Assembly: GCF_001718315.1 (NCBI RefSeq)
Contig: NZ_CP013362.1
Coordinates: 1,798,001 to 1,862,000 of the forward strand
Direction of reading: 5' to 3'
Length of the DNA stretch: 64,000 nt
From: Burkholderia diffusa
Lineage (GTDB): Bacteria; Pseudomonadota; Gammaproteobacteria; Burkholderiales; Burkholderiaceae
In this document: piece by piece, positions 35,247 to 45,325 of the stretch
How positions within the stretch are numbered: the first letter of the stretch is position 1
How the letters are laid out: each line of letters opens with the position of its first letter
Notes under the pieces: generated by a model
Seen by the model: only the letters and a program-made list of their open reading frames with translations
Told to the model about the DNA's origin: nothing
Database searches by the model: none
Translations under genes and position numbers: made by a program

Positions 35247-36431
35247 TTATCGGCCGAGCGTAGCCTGCAGCGCGCGCTCGATGTCCGCACGCAGGTCGGC
35301 TTCGTCTTCGAGTCCGACGTAGAAGCGCACCAGCGTGCCGCGATGCGGCCACTCCGCACGCATCGACGCCACGTCGTAAGGCATCGCCAGGCTGCATGCA
35401 CCGCCCCAGCTCCAGCCGATCGCGAACAGCTCGAGCGCCTCGACGAAACGATCGATCTGCTCGCTGCTGTAGCGTTCGTCGAACACCACCGAGAACAACC
35501 CGCCCGCGCCGGTGAAGTCGCGCATGAACGATGCGTGCCCCGGACAGTCGGGCAGTTGCGGGTGCAGCACGGCCGCGATCTCCGGGCGCGCCTTCAGCCA
35601 TTGCGCAAGCGCGAGTGCGCTCTTGCCATGCGCGTCGAAGCGCACCTGCATGCTCGGCAGGCTGCGCAGCACGAGCGAGCAATCGTCGACCGACACGCCG
35701 ATTCCGCAGCGCATGCGCGCGAGCTTCAGCTGTGCGTGCAGCTCCGCGTTCGCGGTGATGGTCGCGCCCATCAGCACGTCACTGCCGCCCGATTGATACT
35801 TGGTCAGCGCCTGCACCGAGATGTCGACGCCATGGTCGAACGGCTTGAACGCAAGGCCGGCCGAATATGTGTTGTCGATCGCGGTGATGATGCCGCGTGC
35901 CTGCGCGACCGTCGTAATCGCGCGCACGTCGGGCACTTCCATCGTCACCGAGCCCGGCGCCTCGATCCAGATCAGCCGCGTGTTCGGCTGGATCAGGTCG
36001 GCGATGCCGGCGCCGGCGAGCGGATCGTAGAAGCGCGCGGTGATGCCGAAATCCTTCGTGAGCCAGTTGCCGAAATCGGCGTTCGGCCCGTAGATGTTGT
36101 GCGGGATCAGCACGTCGTCGCCCGCCTTCACGAGCCCGAAATAGACGTTCATGATCGCCGCGAGGCCCGACGGCTGCAGCAGTGCATGCGTGCCGCCCTC
36201 GATCTCGGCAAGCCGCTGCGCGAGCGCGAGCGACGTCGGCGTTGCATGCAGTCCGTAGCGCCACTGGTTGTCGTTGTGCCAGACCAGCGCGCGCATCGTC
36301 GCGAGATCCGGGAACACGACCGTCGATGCACGCTCGACCGGCGGGACGAACGAGCGGAAGCCTTCAGGAATGATGTCGTCGGGTTGAACGATGCGGGTCT
36401 GGAGTGCGCGCTTCGGAGTGGATGCAGTCAT
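35247..36431 (-). CDS. metC: Cystathionine beta-lyase
   Basis: 394-residue PLP enzyme of the Cys/Met metabolism family. It converts cystathionine to homocysteine, pyruvate and ammonia in methionine synthesis. The PLP lysine is Lys211 (LTKYQSGGSDV), and Asp186 (AIDNTYSAG) contacts the pyridine ring. Length matches MetC. The start at 36431 is the ATG with GGAGG-like bases upstream; a much longer in-frame extension is open but lacks protein-like composition. Confidence 0.9.
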   Translation of the reverse strand: MTASTPKRALQTRIVQPDDIIPEGFRSFVPPVERASTVVFPDLATMRALVWHNDNQWRYGLHATPTSLALAQRLAEIEGGTHALLQPSGLAAIMNVYFGLVKAGDDVLIPHNIYGPNADFGNWLTKDFGITARFYDPLAGAGIADLIQPNTRLIWIEAPGSVTMEVPDVRAITTVAQARGIITAIDNTYSAGLAFKPFDHGVDISVQALTKYQSGGSDVLMGATITANAELHAQLKLARMRCGIGVSVDDCSLVLRSLPSMQVRFDAHGKSALALAQWLKARPEIAAVLHPQLPDCPGHASFMRDFTGAGGLFSVVFDERYSSEQIDRFVEALELFAIGWSWGGACSLAMPYDVASMRAEWPHRGTLVRFYVGLEDEADLRADIERALQATLGR

Positions 36432-36544
36432 GGCAGGAGGCCGTGGGAAAGGCCGTTCGGTTGCGGAATATGTCGCTAGAGTAGCCAAAATCGGCGCGCT
36501 TGGCCCGGTACAATGCGCGCCGCGCGCACCGAGCCAGCGCGCGC

Positions 36545-37087
36545 TCAGTCGTCGGCGCGCAGGTTGACGATGCCGCCGACCGTCTCGATTTCCCGCACGC
36601 GGCCATCGCGCACCTGCAGCGCCGCCCGCTTGCCCGGCGCCAGACGCAGCACGACAGGTTGCGGATCCGATTCGTCCGAGTTCATCCGGTCGGCCTTCAG
36701 GTCGCCAGTCGCGTCGAAGCGGCCGATCCACACGCCCGTGATGTTCGTGCCGTCGTTCGATTCCTCGATTTCGAGCGTGTCGCCGTCGCGATCGCCGGCG
36801 AGCAGCACCACCTCGCCCGTGTCCGCGAACTGATATTCGCCGTGCACGCCCTCCTCGTCCGTCTTCGGCCCGAGATGCACGACGATCGGCCGGTCGCCGA
36901 GCGTACCCTCGTAGCGCGGCAGGCGGGCGAATTCGGGATTCGGCCGCAGCGGCCGCGCGGGCGTCGCTTCATCCTGCTGCGCGTCCGTCCCGGCGGCCTG
37001 CGCCTCGACCACGCCCGGCATCGCGAAGCCCACCGCCAGCGCACCGGCGATCACCAGCGCCCGTTGCCATTCCGAATATCGACCCAC
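36545..37087 (-). CDS. Exported protein of unknown function, 180 residues
   Basis: Signal peptide (ALVIAGALAVGFAMPGVVEAQA) then a mature part with an acidic, beta-rich body (YEGTLGDRPIVVHLGPK, GEYQFADTGEVVLLAGDRDGD). I do not recognise the family. GTG start with AAGGAG upstream. It follows kdgK by 16 bases and is probably cotranscribed with rimO and kdgK. Confidence 0.7.
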   Translation of the reverse strand: MGRYSEWQRALVIAGALAVGFAMPGVVEAQAAGTDAQQDEATPARPLRPNPEFARLPRYEGTLGDRPIVVHLGPKTDEEGVHGEYQFADTGEVVLLAGDRDGDTLEIEESNDGTNITGVWIGRFDATGDLKADRMNSDESDPQPVVLRLAPGKRAALQVRDGRVREIETVGGIVNLRADD

Positions 37088-37103
37088 GTTGTGTTGCTCC
37101 TTG

Positions 37104-38030
37104 CTAGCCCTGCATCAGGCGTTCCACCGCCTCGCGGTACGGAATCGGCGCGACCGCGCCGTAACCCGTCGTCGACAGCGCCGCGGCCGCGTTTGCATAA
37201 CGCGCGGCCGTGAACGGGTCGTCGCCCGCTACAATCCGCGCAACGAACGCGCCGCCGAAGCAGTCGCCCGCGCCCGTCGCGTCGACGGCCTCGACCGCGA
37301 AGCCCGGCACCACACGCCGTTCGTTCGGTGTCGCGACGTACGCGCCTTCCTTGCCGAGTTTCAGCGCGACGACCCGTGGCCCGTGTTCGAGCATCGCATC
37401 GACGATCGCGTCGCGATCGTTCGCGCCCGTGAGCGCCGTGACGTCGTCCCAGCTCGGCAGGCAAATGTCCGTCTGGCGCAGCGCTTCGCGCATCACCGCG
37501 CGGGCACGCGGCAGCGGCCACAGCTTCAGGCGCAGGTTCGTGTCGAAGCTGACCTGCGCGCCGTTGCTGCGTGCGTGATCGATCGCCGCAAACGCGGCGT
37601 CGCATGCGGTCGTGCTGATCGCGAGGCTGATTCCCGACAGGTGAACGGCCTTCGCCGCGGCCAGCGCATCGAGCGGCAGGTCGGCCACCGCATAGCGGCT
37701 CGCCGCGGAGCCCGCGCGCAGATAGTCGAACTGGTGGCCGTCAGCGCCGTGCGTGACGAAATACACGCCGGTCGGCGCCGCGCGGTCGATCCGTACGTAC
37801 GTCGTATCGACCTGCTCCGCCGCCCACATGTCGGCCAACAGGCGGCCGAACGGATCGTCGCCGATCGCGGACACGAAGCCCGTCGACGCACCCTGGCGCG
37901 CCGCGGCGATGCAGAAGTTCGACGTGTCGCCGCCGAAGCCCTGCAAGAACTCCGGACGCCCCGGCTGCGACTGGTTGAATTCGATCATCGCCTCGCCGAG
38001 CGCGAGGATCTGCGCAAACGCTGCAGTCAT
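37104..38030 (-). CDS. kdgK: 2-keto-3-deoxygluconate kinase (PfkB family)
   Basis: 308-residue sugar kinase. The N-terminal GEAMIEFNQ and GFGGDTSNFCIAAARQG match 2-dehydro-3-deoxygluconokinase, and the PfkB signature DATGAGDCFGGAF near residue 245 holds the catalytic Asp. It phosphorylates KDG for the Entner-Doudoroff pathway. It starts 3 bases from the rimO stop, an unusual partner. Substrate specificity within PfkB is moderately sure. Confidence 0.82.
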   Translation of the reverse strand: MTAAFAQILALGEAMIEFNQSQPGRPEFLQGFGGDTSNFCIAAARQGASTGFVSAIGDDPFGRLLADMWAAEQVDTTYVRIDRAAPTGVYFVTHGADGHQFDYLRAGSAASRYAVADLPLDALAAAKAVHLSGISLAISTTACDAAFAAIDHARSNGAQVSFDTNLRLKLWPLPRARAVMREALRQTDICLPSWDDVTALTGANDRDAIVDAMLEHGPRVVALKLGKEGAYVATPNERRVVPGFAVEAVDATGAGDCFGGAFVARIVAGDDPFTAARYANAAAALSTTGYGAVAPIPYREAVERLMQG

Positions 38031-38033
38031 CGC

Positions 38034-39395
38034 TCAGACCTCGCCCCACAGGTCGTGGCCGTCCGCGCCGGTGATCTTCACCGACACGAAATCGCCGACC
38101 TTGTAGCGCTTCGACGCCTTCGTCGCCGGCTCGACGTAGACGACCCCGTCGATCTCCGGCGCATCCGCCGCCGTGCGGCCGATGCCGCCTTCCTCGCCGA
38201 CTTCGTCGATCAGCACCTTGAGGGTCTTGCCGACCTTCCGCTGGATCCGCCGTGCCGACACTTCCTCGGCGACTTCCATGAAGCGCGCACGGCGCTCTTC
38301 GCGGACGTCGTCCGGCAGCGCGCCGTCCAGGTCGTTCGCGGTCGCGCCTTCGACCGGCGAATACGCAAAGCAGCCGACGCGATCGAGTTCCGCCTCACGG
38401 ATGAAGTCGAGCAGCGTTTCGAACTGCGCTTCCGTCTCGCCGGGGAAGCCGGCGATGAACGTGCTGCGGATCGTCAGGTCCGGGCAGATCTCACGCCATT
38501 TCTGCACGCGCTCGAGCACCTTCTCGGCGTTCGCCGGCCGTTTCATGCGCTTGAGCACTTCCGGATGCGCGTGCTGGAACGGCACGTCGAGATATGGCAG
38601 CACGTGGCCCTTGAACGGGCCTTCGGCCATCAGCGGAATGACTTCATCGACGCTCGGATACGGATACACGTAGTGCAGGCGCACCCATGCGCCGTACTGC
38701 GCGGCGAGTTCGCCGAGCGCGGCGACCAGATCGGTCATGCGTGTCTTGATCGGCTTGCCGTTCCAGAAGCCCGTGCGGTACTTCACGTCGACGCCGTACG
38801 CGCTCGTGTCTTGCGAGATCACGAGCAGTTCCTTCACGCCCGACTTGAACAGGTTCTCCGCCTCGAGCATCACTTCCGCGACCGGACGCGACACGAGATC
38901 ACCGCGCATCGACGGAATGATGCAGAACGTGCATCGGTGGTTGCAGCCTTCGGATATCTTCAGGTATGCGTAGTGGCGCGGCGTGAGCTTGATGCCGGCG
39001 GCCGGCACGAGGTCGACGAACGGATCGTGCGGCTTCGGCAGGTGCGAGTGCACGGCCTGCATCACTTCGCCCACCGCGTGCGGACCGGTGACGGCGAGCA
39101 CCTTCGGATGGACCTCCTCGATGAGGTTCGAACCGCTGGCGCTCGACTTCGCACCGAGGCAGCCGGTGACGATCACCTTGCCGTTCTCGGTCAGCGCTTC
39201 GCCGATCGCATCGAGGCTTTCCTGCACGGCTTCGTCGATGAAGCCACAGGTGTTCACGACGACGAGGTCGGCACCGTCGTAGGTGCCGGAGATTTCATAA
39301 CCTTCGGCGCGCAGCTGGGTAATGATTTGTTCGGAGTCGACGAGCGCCTTCGGGCACCCGAGCGATACGAAGCCTACTTTGGGGGACTGGGACAT
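38034..39395 (-). CDS. rimO: Ribosomal protein S12 methylthiotransferase RimO
   Basis: 453-residue radical SAM enzyme that adds a methylthio group to Asp of ribosomal protein S12. The N-terminal UPF0004 domain has cluster cysteines Cys14, Cys50 and Cys79. The radical SAM cluster CNHRCTFC has Cys151, Cys155 and Cys158. A TRAM domain closes the C-terminus ([14 protein letters not shown] onward). The start is the Met in [16 protein letters not shown]; an upstream in-frame Met is less likely. Confidence 0.94.
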   Translation of the reverse strand: MSQSPKVGFVSLGCPKALVDSEQIITQLRAEGYEISGTYDGADLVVVNTCGFIDEAVQESLDAIGEALTENGKVIVTGCLGAKSSASGSNLIEEVHPKVLAVTGPHAVGEVMQAVHSHLPKPHDPFVDLVPAAGIKLTPRHYAYLKISEGCNHRCTFCIIPSMRGDLVSRPVAEVMLEAENLFKSGVKELLVISQDTSAYGVDVKYRTGFWNGKPIKTRMTDLVAALGELAAQYGAWVRLHYVYPYPSVDEVIPLMAEGPFKGHVLPYLDVPFQHAHPEVLKRMKRPANAEKVLERVQKWREICPDLTIRSTFIAGFPGETEAQFETLLDFIREAELDRVGCFAYSPVEGATANDLDGALPDDVREERRARFMEVAEEVSARRIQRKVGKTLKVLIDEVGEEGGIGRTAADAPEIDGVVYVEPATKASKRYKVGDFVSVKITGADGHDLWGEV

Positions 39396-39667
39396 CTGGA
39401 ATGTGGGGGAGCGTGGCGGCAAAAGCGTGAGTTTACAGCTATTTATGGGTCAGCGAGGCAAAACCGGCGCTCAAGACGCCGTGGATGGCGCCCTCAATAC
39501 ACAGTATCGGACCACCACCTGTGGCTGATCCGGCCCTTTCCGACCAACGACAATGAAACGACGGACACGATCACCGCACGTCATGCATGGCAATCGTCCC
39601 TGGCCGCAGTCCGCCCCTATGCGAGAATCGCAACGTACGCTCTCTTCACTTGCCCAACGGGGTTCGC

Positions 39668-39922
39668 ATGACCACCCACATCACGATCGAATTCACCGAG
39701 CACGCCGCCGAGACCATCGGCGAGCAGACCAGCACCAGCTTTTCCTATGACCAGGGGGCCCACGTGCCGCAGCCGGGCGACTTCGTCGAACTCGAAAATT
39801 CGCACCAGACGTTTCTGGTGATCGGCCGCGTGTTTTCGCTGAAGGCGAACTACTGCGCGGTGAAGCTCGTGCTCGACCTTCCTCCCGCTGACGACCACCA
39901 GGATTTCGATCCGGCACTTTGA
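39668..39922 (+). CDS. Conserved hypothetical protein, 84 residues
   Basis: Small acidic protein (MTTHITIEFTEHAAETIGEQ) with a middle segment GAHVPQPGDFVELENS and a beta-rich end. I do not recognise the family. The ATG follows a GGGG-containing site. It stands alone between divergent rimO (gap 39396-39667, no clear site seen) and the PHA locus. Codon pattern favours a real gene. Confidence 0.6.
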   Translation: MTTHITIEFTEHAAETIGEQTSTSFSYDQGAHVPQPGDFVELENSHQTFLVIGRVFSLKANYCAVKLVLDLPPADDHQDFDPAL

Positions 39923-40262
39923 GCCAAGCCGGCGAACCGCACGGGCCTTGCGACTACGTGTCGTGACGAGGCCCGACGCAACGGCGCGAGCCGCACCGGT
40001 ACGAACGCGCACCGTGACGCGCGACACGCCCGGGCGTCGATTCGCTGAAGACTGTGTGGAATGAAATCAGAGCGATCGGACCACGATCATGCCCGGCCCG
40101 CGCGACGGGCACGGGCATTCGGTGCCGACGATCAGGAATGACCGCCGGCAACATCTTGCAACGGAACCATCGGCCATCGCCGTGTCCGAGCACACGATCG
40201 GTCGGATGGCGGCGCCGCGCGCCGGGCGGCATATGCCGCCCCGACCGGCTGCCGCGAATGCG
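39923..40262. other. 340-base region between the 84-residue gene and phaR with nothing clear
   Basis: Both strands have short GC-rich open frames, but none with a ribosome-binding site or protein-like composition. No terminator with a U-run and no strong repeat is visible. Confidence 0.5.
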
Positions 40263-40829
40263 TTACTTCTTTTCCGGCTCCGGCGCGCCCGGTTGCTTGA
40301 ACGGGAACGTGCTGAACATCGACTTCGCCTGATTCTGCATCTGCTCCTGCATCTGCACGAACATGTTCTTCGACTGCTCGATGTAGCTCGTCATCATCCC
40401 TTGCATCATCGGCGCCTGCATGTTCATGAACTGCGACCAGACTTCCGGATTCATCGCGTTGCCTTCGTACAGGTTCTTCGATTGATCCGCGAGCTTGTTC
40501 TGGATGTCGATGAACGCCTGGATGTTCTTTTCCAGGTACGTGCCCATCATGCCCTGCATCGCGTGACCGTAGAAACGGATGATCTGCGACAGCATCGACG
40601 ACGAGAACATCGGCACGCCGCCGCTCTCTTCCTCGAGGATGATCTGCAGCAGGATGCTGCGCGTCAGGTCTTCGTTGGATTTCGCGTCGACGACCTTGAA
40701 GTCCTCCTGTTCCAGCACGAGCTGCTTGACGTCGGTCAGCGTGATGTACGTGCTCGTCTCGGTATCGTAGAGCCGGCGGTTCGGATACTTCTTGATGAGC
40801 CGCTCGGCCGTTTTCTTTGTAGTAGTCAT
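40263..40829 (-). CDS. phaR: Polyhydroxyalkanoate synthesis repressor PhaR
   Basis: 188-residue DNA- and PHB-binding repressor. The N-terminal PHB/PHA accumulation regulator domain reads RLIKKYPNRRLYDTETSTYITL with VKQLV. The C-terminal half is Met/Gln-rich (MQAPMMQGMMTSYIEQSKNMF), typical of PhaR. It controls phasin genes and its own expression by sensing free PHB. It lies last in the pha cluster, 118 bases after phaB. Confidence 0.94.
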   Translation of the reverse strand: MTTTKKTAERLIKKYPNRRLYDTETSTYITLTDVKQLVLEQEDFKVVDAKSNEDLTRSILLQIILEEESGGVPMFSSSMLSQIIRFYGHAMQGMMGTYLEKNIQAFIDIQNKLADQSKNLYEGNAMNPEVWSQFMNMQAPMMQGMMTSYIEQSKNMFVQMQEQMQNQAKSMFSTFPFKQPGAPEPEKK

Positions 40830-40867
40830 GTAACGCCTTTGGGTGCAGCGTAGCGCAAGTGACGAAT

Positions 40868-40896
40868 CCCCGCCTCCCGGTTCCGGGAGGCGGGGG
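40868..40896 (-). terminator. Stem-loop after phaB
   Basis: CCCCGCCTCCC/GGGAGGCGGGG is a strong 11-base stem with a six-base loop, but no U-run follows on the minus strand. It may act as a weak terminator or RNA stabiliser between phaB and phaR. Confidence 0.5.
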
Positions 40897-40947
40897 CCTT
40901 CGGAAACGCCAGGCCGCGCGGCCGAAGCAGCTCGCGCAGCCGGGCGT

Positions 40948-41688
40948 TCAGCCCATATGCAGGCCGCCGTTCAGCGAGAAGTCGGCGCCGGTCGCGAAAC
41001 CCGAATCGTTCGACGCGAGCCACGCGACGATCGAACCGATTTCCTCGGGGGCGCCAAGACGACGCACAGGAATCGTCGCGACGATCTTCTCGAGCACGTC
41101 CGGACGAATCGCCTTCACCATGTCGGTGCCGATGTAGCCGGGCGACACGGTGTTGACCGTCACGCCCTTCGTTGCGACTTCCTGCGCAAGTGCCATCGTG
41201 AAACCATGGATGCCGGCCTTCGCGGTCGAGTAGTTCGTCTGGCCGAATTGACCTTTCTGGCCGTTCACCGACGAAATGTTGATGATCCGCCCCCAGCCGC
41301 GCTCGACCATCCCGTCGATCACCTGTTTCGTCACGTTGAACAGGCTCGTCAGGTTGGTGTCGATCACGGCCGTCCAGTCTTCATGCGTCATCTTGCGGAA
41401 CACGACGTCGCGCGTGATGCCCGCGTTGTTGACCAGCACGTCGATCTCGCCGACTTCGGCCTTGACCTTGTCGAATGCTGCCTTGGTCGAGTCCCAGTCG
41501 CCCACGTTGCCTTCCGATGCGATGAAATCGTAGCCGAGCGCCTTCTGGTCCTCGAGCCATTTCACTCGGCGCGGCGAGTTCGGGCCGCAACCCGCGACCA
41601 CCTTGAAGCCGTCTTTCAACAGACGCTGGCAGATGCTGGTGCCGATGCCGCCCATCCCGCCCGTTACGTACGCAATTCGCTGAGACAT
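40948..41688 (-). CDS. phaB: Acetoacetyl-CoA reductase PhaB
   Basis: 246-residue NADPH-dependent short-chain dehydrogenase that reduces acetoacetyl-CoA to (R)-3-hydroxybutyryl-CoA. Nucleotide motif TGGMGGIG at residues 9-16; catalytic Ser140, Tyr153 and Lys157 (YSTAK). The start ATG has GGAGTGAG upstream. It sits between phaA and phaR. Confidence 0.95.
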   Translation of the reverse strand: MSQRIAYVTGGMGGIGTSICQRLLKDGFKVVAGCGPNSPRRVKWLEDQKALGYDFIASEGNVGDWDSTKAAFDKVKAEVGEIDVLVNNAGITRDVVFRKMTHEDWTAVIDTNLTSLFNVTKQVIDGMVERGWGRIINISSVNGQKGQFGQTNYSTAKAGIHGFTMALAQEVATKGVTVNTVSPGYIGTDMVKAIRPDVLEKIVATIPVRRLGAPEEIGSIVAWLASNDSGFATGADFSLNGGLHMG

Positions 41689-41800
41689 AAATCTCACTCC
41701 ATTTTTTGGTTTCGAGAGCCGCCGCAGGCCCCTCTGACTTCACGTGGCGCCGGCCGAAGCCGCAATCGGCCGGCGCCCGGATTGGTTTGGCAGTGACGGA

Positions 41801-42982
41801 TTACGGACGCTCGACCGCGAGCGCGACGCCCATCCCGCCGCCGATGCACAGCGACGCCAGCCCGCGCTTCGCGTCGCGCTTGACCATCTCGTGCAGCAAC
41901 GTCACCAGGATCCGGCAGCCCGACGCGCCGATCGGGTGTCCGATCGCGATCGCCCCGCCGTTCACGTTCACCTTCGACGTGTCCCAGCCCATCTGCTTGT
42001 GCACCGCCAGCGCCTGCGCCGCGAATGCCTCGTTGATTTCCATCAGGTCCAGGTCGCCCGGCGTCCACCCCGCACGCTCCAGGCAGCGGCGCGATGCCGG
42101 CACCGGACCCATGCCCATCACGCTCGGATCCACGCCCGCGTTCGCGTACGCCTTGATCCGCGCAAGCGGCGTCAGCCCGAGCGCCGCCGCCTTCTGCGCC
42201 GACATCACCAGCACCGCCGCCGCCCCGTCGTTCAGCCCCGACGCGTTCGCCGCCGTCACCGAGCCATCCTTCGAGAACGCCGGCTTCAGCCCCGCCAGCG
42301 ATTCCGCCGTCACGCCGTGGCGCACGAACTCGTCGGTCGCGAACTGCAGCGGCTCACCCTTGCGTTGCGGAATCGACACCGGCACGATCTCCGCGTCGAA
42401 GCGGCCGGCCTTTTGCGCGGCTTCCGCCTTGTTCTGCGACAGCGCCGCGAATGCGTCCTGTTCCTCGCGCGTGATCCCGTATTCCTTCGCGACGTTCTCC
42501 GCCGTGATGCCCATGTGGTACTGGTTGTACACGTCCCACAGGCCGTCGACGATCATCGTGTCGACCAGCTTCGCATCGCCCATCCGGAACCCGTCGCGCG
42601 AGCCCGGCAGCACGTGCGGCGCCGCGCTCATGTTCTCCTGGCCGCCCGCGATCACGATGTCCGCGTCGCCCGCCATGATCGCGTTCGCCGCCAGCATCAC
42701 GGCCTTCAGGCCCGAGCCGCACACCTTGTTGATCGTCATGCCCGGCACCGCGTTCGGCAGGCCGGCCTTGATCAGCGACTGCCGCGCCGGGTTCTGCCCC
42801 GAGCCCGCCGCCAGCACCTGCCCCATGATCACTTCGCTCACCTGCTCGGGCTTCACGCCCGAACGCTCCAGCACCGCGCGAATCACCGTCGCGCCCAGCT
42901 CCGGTGCCGCGATCTTCGCGAGCGAGCCGCCGAATTTGCCGACCGCGGTTCGCGCGGCCGATACGATCACTACGTCCGTCAT
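41801..42982 (-). CDS. phaA: Acetyl-CoA acetyltransferase (beta-ketothiolase) PhaA
   Basis: 393-residue thiolase that condenses two acetyl-CoA into acetoacetyl-CoA. Catalytic Cys88 ([10 protein letters not shown]), His349 ([10 protein letters not shown]) and Cys379 (SLCIGGGMG) are all present, and length is typical. The ATG has an AGGAAAGGGAA site upstream. Second gene of the pha cluster. Confidence 0.95.
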   Translation of the reverse strand: MTDVVIVSAARTAVGKFGGSLAKIAAPELGATVIRAVLERSGVKPEQVSEVIMGQVLAAGSGQNPARQSLIKAGLPNAVPGMTINKVCGSGLKAVMLAANAIMAGDADIVIAGGQENMSAAPHVLPGSRDGFRMGDAKLVDTMIVDGLWDVYNQYHMGITAENVAKEYGITREEQDAFAALSQNKAEAAQKAGRFDAEIVPVSIPQRKGEPLQFATDEFVRHGVTAESLAGLKPAFSKDGSVTAANASGLNDGAAAVLVMSAQKAAALGLTPLARIKAYANAGVDPSVMGMGPVPASRRCLERAGWTPGDLDLMEINEAFAAQALAVHKQMGWDTSKVNVNGGAIAIGHPIGASGCRILVTLLHEMVKRDAKRGLASLCIGGGMGVALAVERP

Positions 42983-43081
42983 TTCCCTTTCCTCCCGGCC
43001 CGCACGACACGGCGCATCGCTACCGGCCCTGTTAAAAAAACTGCGGTGCACCGGACAGCGTGCGCCGCTGTCCGGCTTTCG

Positions 43082-44956
43082 TCAATCGCGCTGCAACACG
43101 TAGCGGCCCGGCGCCGGTTCGATCACCGGGAACTGCGCGGAGCCGGCCTTGGCGGGCGGCGCCACCTTGCGGCCGCCGTATTGGTCGAGCCACTCGACCC
43201 AGGTCGTCCACCAGCTGCCCGGCTGCTCGGTCGCGCCGGCAAACCAGTCGTCCGCGGATTCGGGCAGATCGTTGTCGTTGACCCAGTAGCTGCGCTTCTT
43301 CTTCGCCGGCGGATTGATCACACCCGCGATATGGCCCGACGCGCCGAGCACGAACTTCAGCGGGCCCGTCAGGATCGACGTCGACGCGTAGGCCGTCTGC
43401 CACGGCACGATGTGATCCTCGCGCGACCCGTAGATGAAGGTCGGCACGTCGATGCGTGACAGGTCGACGGATTCGCCGCACACGGTCAGCGCGCCCGGCA
43501 CGCGCAGCTTGTTCTCGAGATAGGTATTGCGCAGGTACCACGCGTACATCGGGCCCGGCAGGCTCGTCGAGTCGCTGTTCCAGTACAGCAGGTCGAACGC
43601 GGCGGGCGTGCGGCCCTTCAGGTAGTTATCGACGACGTAGTTCCACACCAGGTCGTTCGGGCGCAGGAACGAGAACGTATTCGCGAACTCGACGCCGCGC
43701 ATCAGCCCCGGCGCCGCGCCGTTCTTGCCGCCGATGGTCTGCTCGCGCATCTGCACGTGCGCCTCGTCGACGAACACGTCGAGGATGCCGGTGTCGGTGA
43801 AGTCGAGCATCGCGGTCAGCAACGTCATCGACGCGGCCGGATGTTCGCCGCGCGCGGCGAGCACCGCCAGCGCGGTCGCGAGCATCGTGCCGCCGACGCA
43901 GAAGCCGAGCGTGTTGATCTGCTCGCGGCCGCTGATCTGCTGCACGGCGTCGATCGCCGCGAGCAGCCCTTCGTTCATGTAGTCGTCCCACGTCTTCTGC
44001 GCGACCGACGCATCGGCGTTGCGCCACGATACGAGGAACACCTGATGGCCGCTCGACAGCGCATGCGCGACGAGCGAATTCTCGGGCTGCAGGTCGAGGA
44101 TGTAGAACTTGTTGATGCACGGCGGCACGATCAGCAGCGGCCGCTCGAACACCTTGTCCGTCTTCGGCGTGTACTGGATCAGCTGGATCAGGTCGTTCTC
44201 GTAGACGACCGCGCCTGCGGTACACCCGAGGTTCTTGCCGACCACGAACTGCGATTCGTCGGTCTGAGAAATCTTGCCGCGCTGTATGTCGCCGAGCAGG
44301 TTCATCATCCCCTGCCGCAAGCTTTCGCCCTGCGTCTCGAGAATCGATTTCTGCGCATCGGGATTGAGCGCGAGGAAATTGCTCGGCGCGGCGGCGGCGG
44401 TCCATTGCTGGACGGAGAAACGGATGCGTTCGCGCGTCTTCGGATCGGTCTCGAGCGCGTCGGCCAGCTCCTGCAGGTAGCGCGCGTTGAGCAGGTACCA
44501 CGCAGCCGCGAATGCATGCGCGGGCGATGCCTTCCAGGCATCCGCGCTGAAGCGCCGGTCCTTCAATTCAGGCGACTCGAGCTTCGCGGCGGCCGCCTGC
44601 TGCATCAGGGTCACGCAGTCGCGTGCATAGTCGGCCTGCAGCTTCTGGAGCCGTTCCGGCGGAATCGCGGCCACCGGCAGCTTCAATCCCGCGAACGGCG
44701 AAGCCAGGCCGCCGAGCGCGCCCAGATCGGGCATCGACGGCATCTGGAACGGAACCGATGTCGGGAATTGGAATGCGGCGAACGGATTCGCGGTGGTCGC
44801 CGCCGTCGCGGCGCGGGCCGGATCGGCGAAACCGCGCCAGGCGTTCAGCCATGCCTCGAACATCTGCTGCATCGGCTGGGTGACCTGGTCGAATCCGGTA
44901 CTGCCCGCGGAAGTGCCCGCCTGAGCGGACGTCGACGAATTTTTCGATGCTGTCAT
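43082..44956 (-). CDS. phaC: Class I polyhydroxyalkanoate synthase PhaC
   Basis: 624-residue enzyme that polymerises (R)-3-hydroxyacyl-CoA into PHB on the granule surface. The lipase-like box is GFCVGG with catalytic Cys353; Asp514 (SREDHIVPW) and His542 (GASGHIAG) complete the triad. The N-terminal 100 residues are variable and Ala/Thr/Pro-rich. Length and lack of PhaE indicate class I. It is first in the phaC-phaA-phaB-phaR cluster. Confidence 0.95.
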   Translation of the reverse strand: MTASKNSSTSAQAGTSAGSTGFDQVTQPMQQMFEAWLNAWRGFADPARAATAATTANPFAAFQFPTSVPFQMPSMPDLGALGGLASPFAGLKLPVAAIPPERLQKLQADYARDCVTLMQQAAAAKLESPELKDRRFSADAWKASPAHAFAAAWYLLNARYLQELADALETDPKTRERIRFSVQQWTAAAAPSNFLALNPDAQKSILETQGESLRQGMMNLLGDIQRGKISQTDESQFVVGKNLGCTAGAVVYENDLIQLIQYTPKTDKVFERPLLIVPPCINKFYILDLQPENSLVAHALSSGHQVFLVSWRNADASVAQKTWDDYMNEGLLAAIDAVQQISGREQINTLGFCVGGTMLATALAVLAARGEHPAASMTLLTAMLDFTDTGILDVFVDEAHVQMREQTIGGKNGAAPGLMRGVEFANTFSFLRPNDLVWNYVVDNYLKGRTPAAFDLLYWNSDSTSLPGPMYAWYLRNTYLENKLRVPGALTVCGESVDLSRIDVPTFIYGSREDHIVPWQTAYASTSILTGPLKFVLGASGHIAGVINPPAKKKRSYWVNDNDLPESADDWFAGATEQPGSWWTTWVEWLDQYGGRKVAPPAKAGSAQFPVIEPAPGRYVLQRD

Positions 44957-45325
44957 TACCTGCCTTACCGGTGATTCGTGAGCGTCAATCGTGAAATCCT
45001 GCTCGCGCGCGGCGTGCCGGCTGCGAGCCGGGCCGTCATGCTCTGGAGAGGCGTCTCCAGATTCTGCCGCAGTGCGGTATTTTTATCATTATCGTTTTCC
45101 CCATGTGAAGCACTGCGTCAAACCACCGAACATTTCTGCTCGGAGATAATCCGTGTGCAACAAGCGGGACAAGGCTTTCGGCGAAACATAAAACATTTTG
45201 ATCGACTTGACTTCGCGATTATTCATTCGGTTGTCCATGCAACGCCGCATTGCCGCGCCAATATCGCGATAACTGATTCTGCAGCGCAACAATCCAAACC
45301 GCGCGCAAATGCGCGCGGTCAGTCG
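44957..45325. other. 369-base AT-richer region upstream of phaC
   Basis: It holds the phaC promoter and the 3' end region of pgeF. CTGGAGA-ggcg-TCTCCAG at 45043-45060 is a perfect inverted repeat; TGCCGCA follows at 45065. On the minus strand TTCACA, 18 bases, TAAAAA (about 45080-45110) is a possible promoter. TATCGCGATA at 45262-45271 is palindromic. ACCGCGCGC-aaat-GCGCGCGGT at 45298-45319 is a hairpin directly after pgeF without a U-run. The part 45061-45297 is clearly poorer in GC than the flanks. A 67-codon open frame on the minus strand is not convincing. Confidence 0.5.

Noticed and set aside
40054..40332. 92-codon open frame on the plus strand overlapping the end of phaR
   Set aside because: Overlaps phaR, no ribosome-binding site, Arg/Pro/Gly-rich composition of a random GC-rich frame.
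45065..45073. CTGCCGCAG as a PhaR operator before phaC
   Set aside because: The spacing differs from the CTGC-N3/4-GCAG form I recall for other PhaR proteins. Kept only as an inverted repeat.
45089..45292. 67-codon open frame on the minus strand upstream of phaC
   Set aside because: No ribosome-binding site, composition unlike a Burkholderia gene, and it lies in the promoter region.
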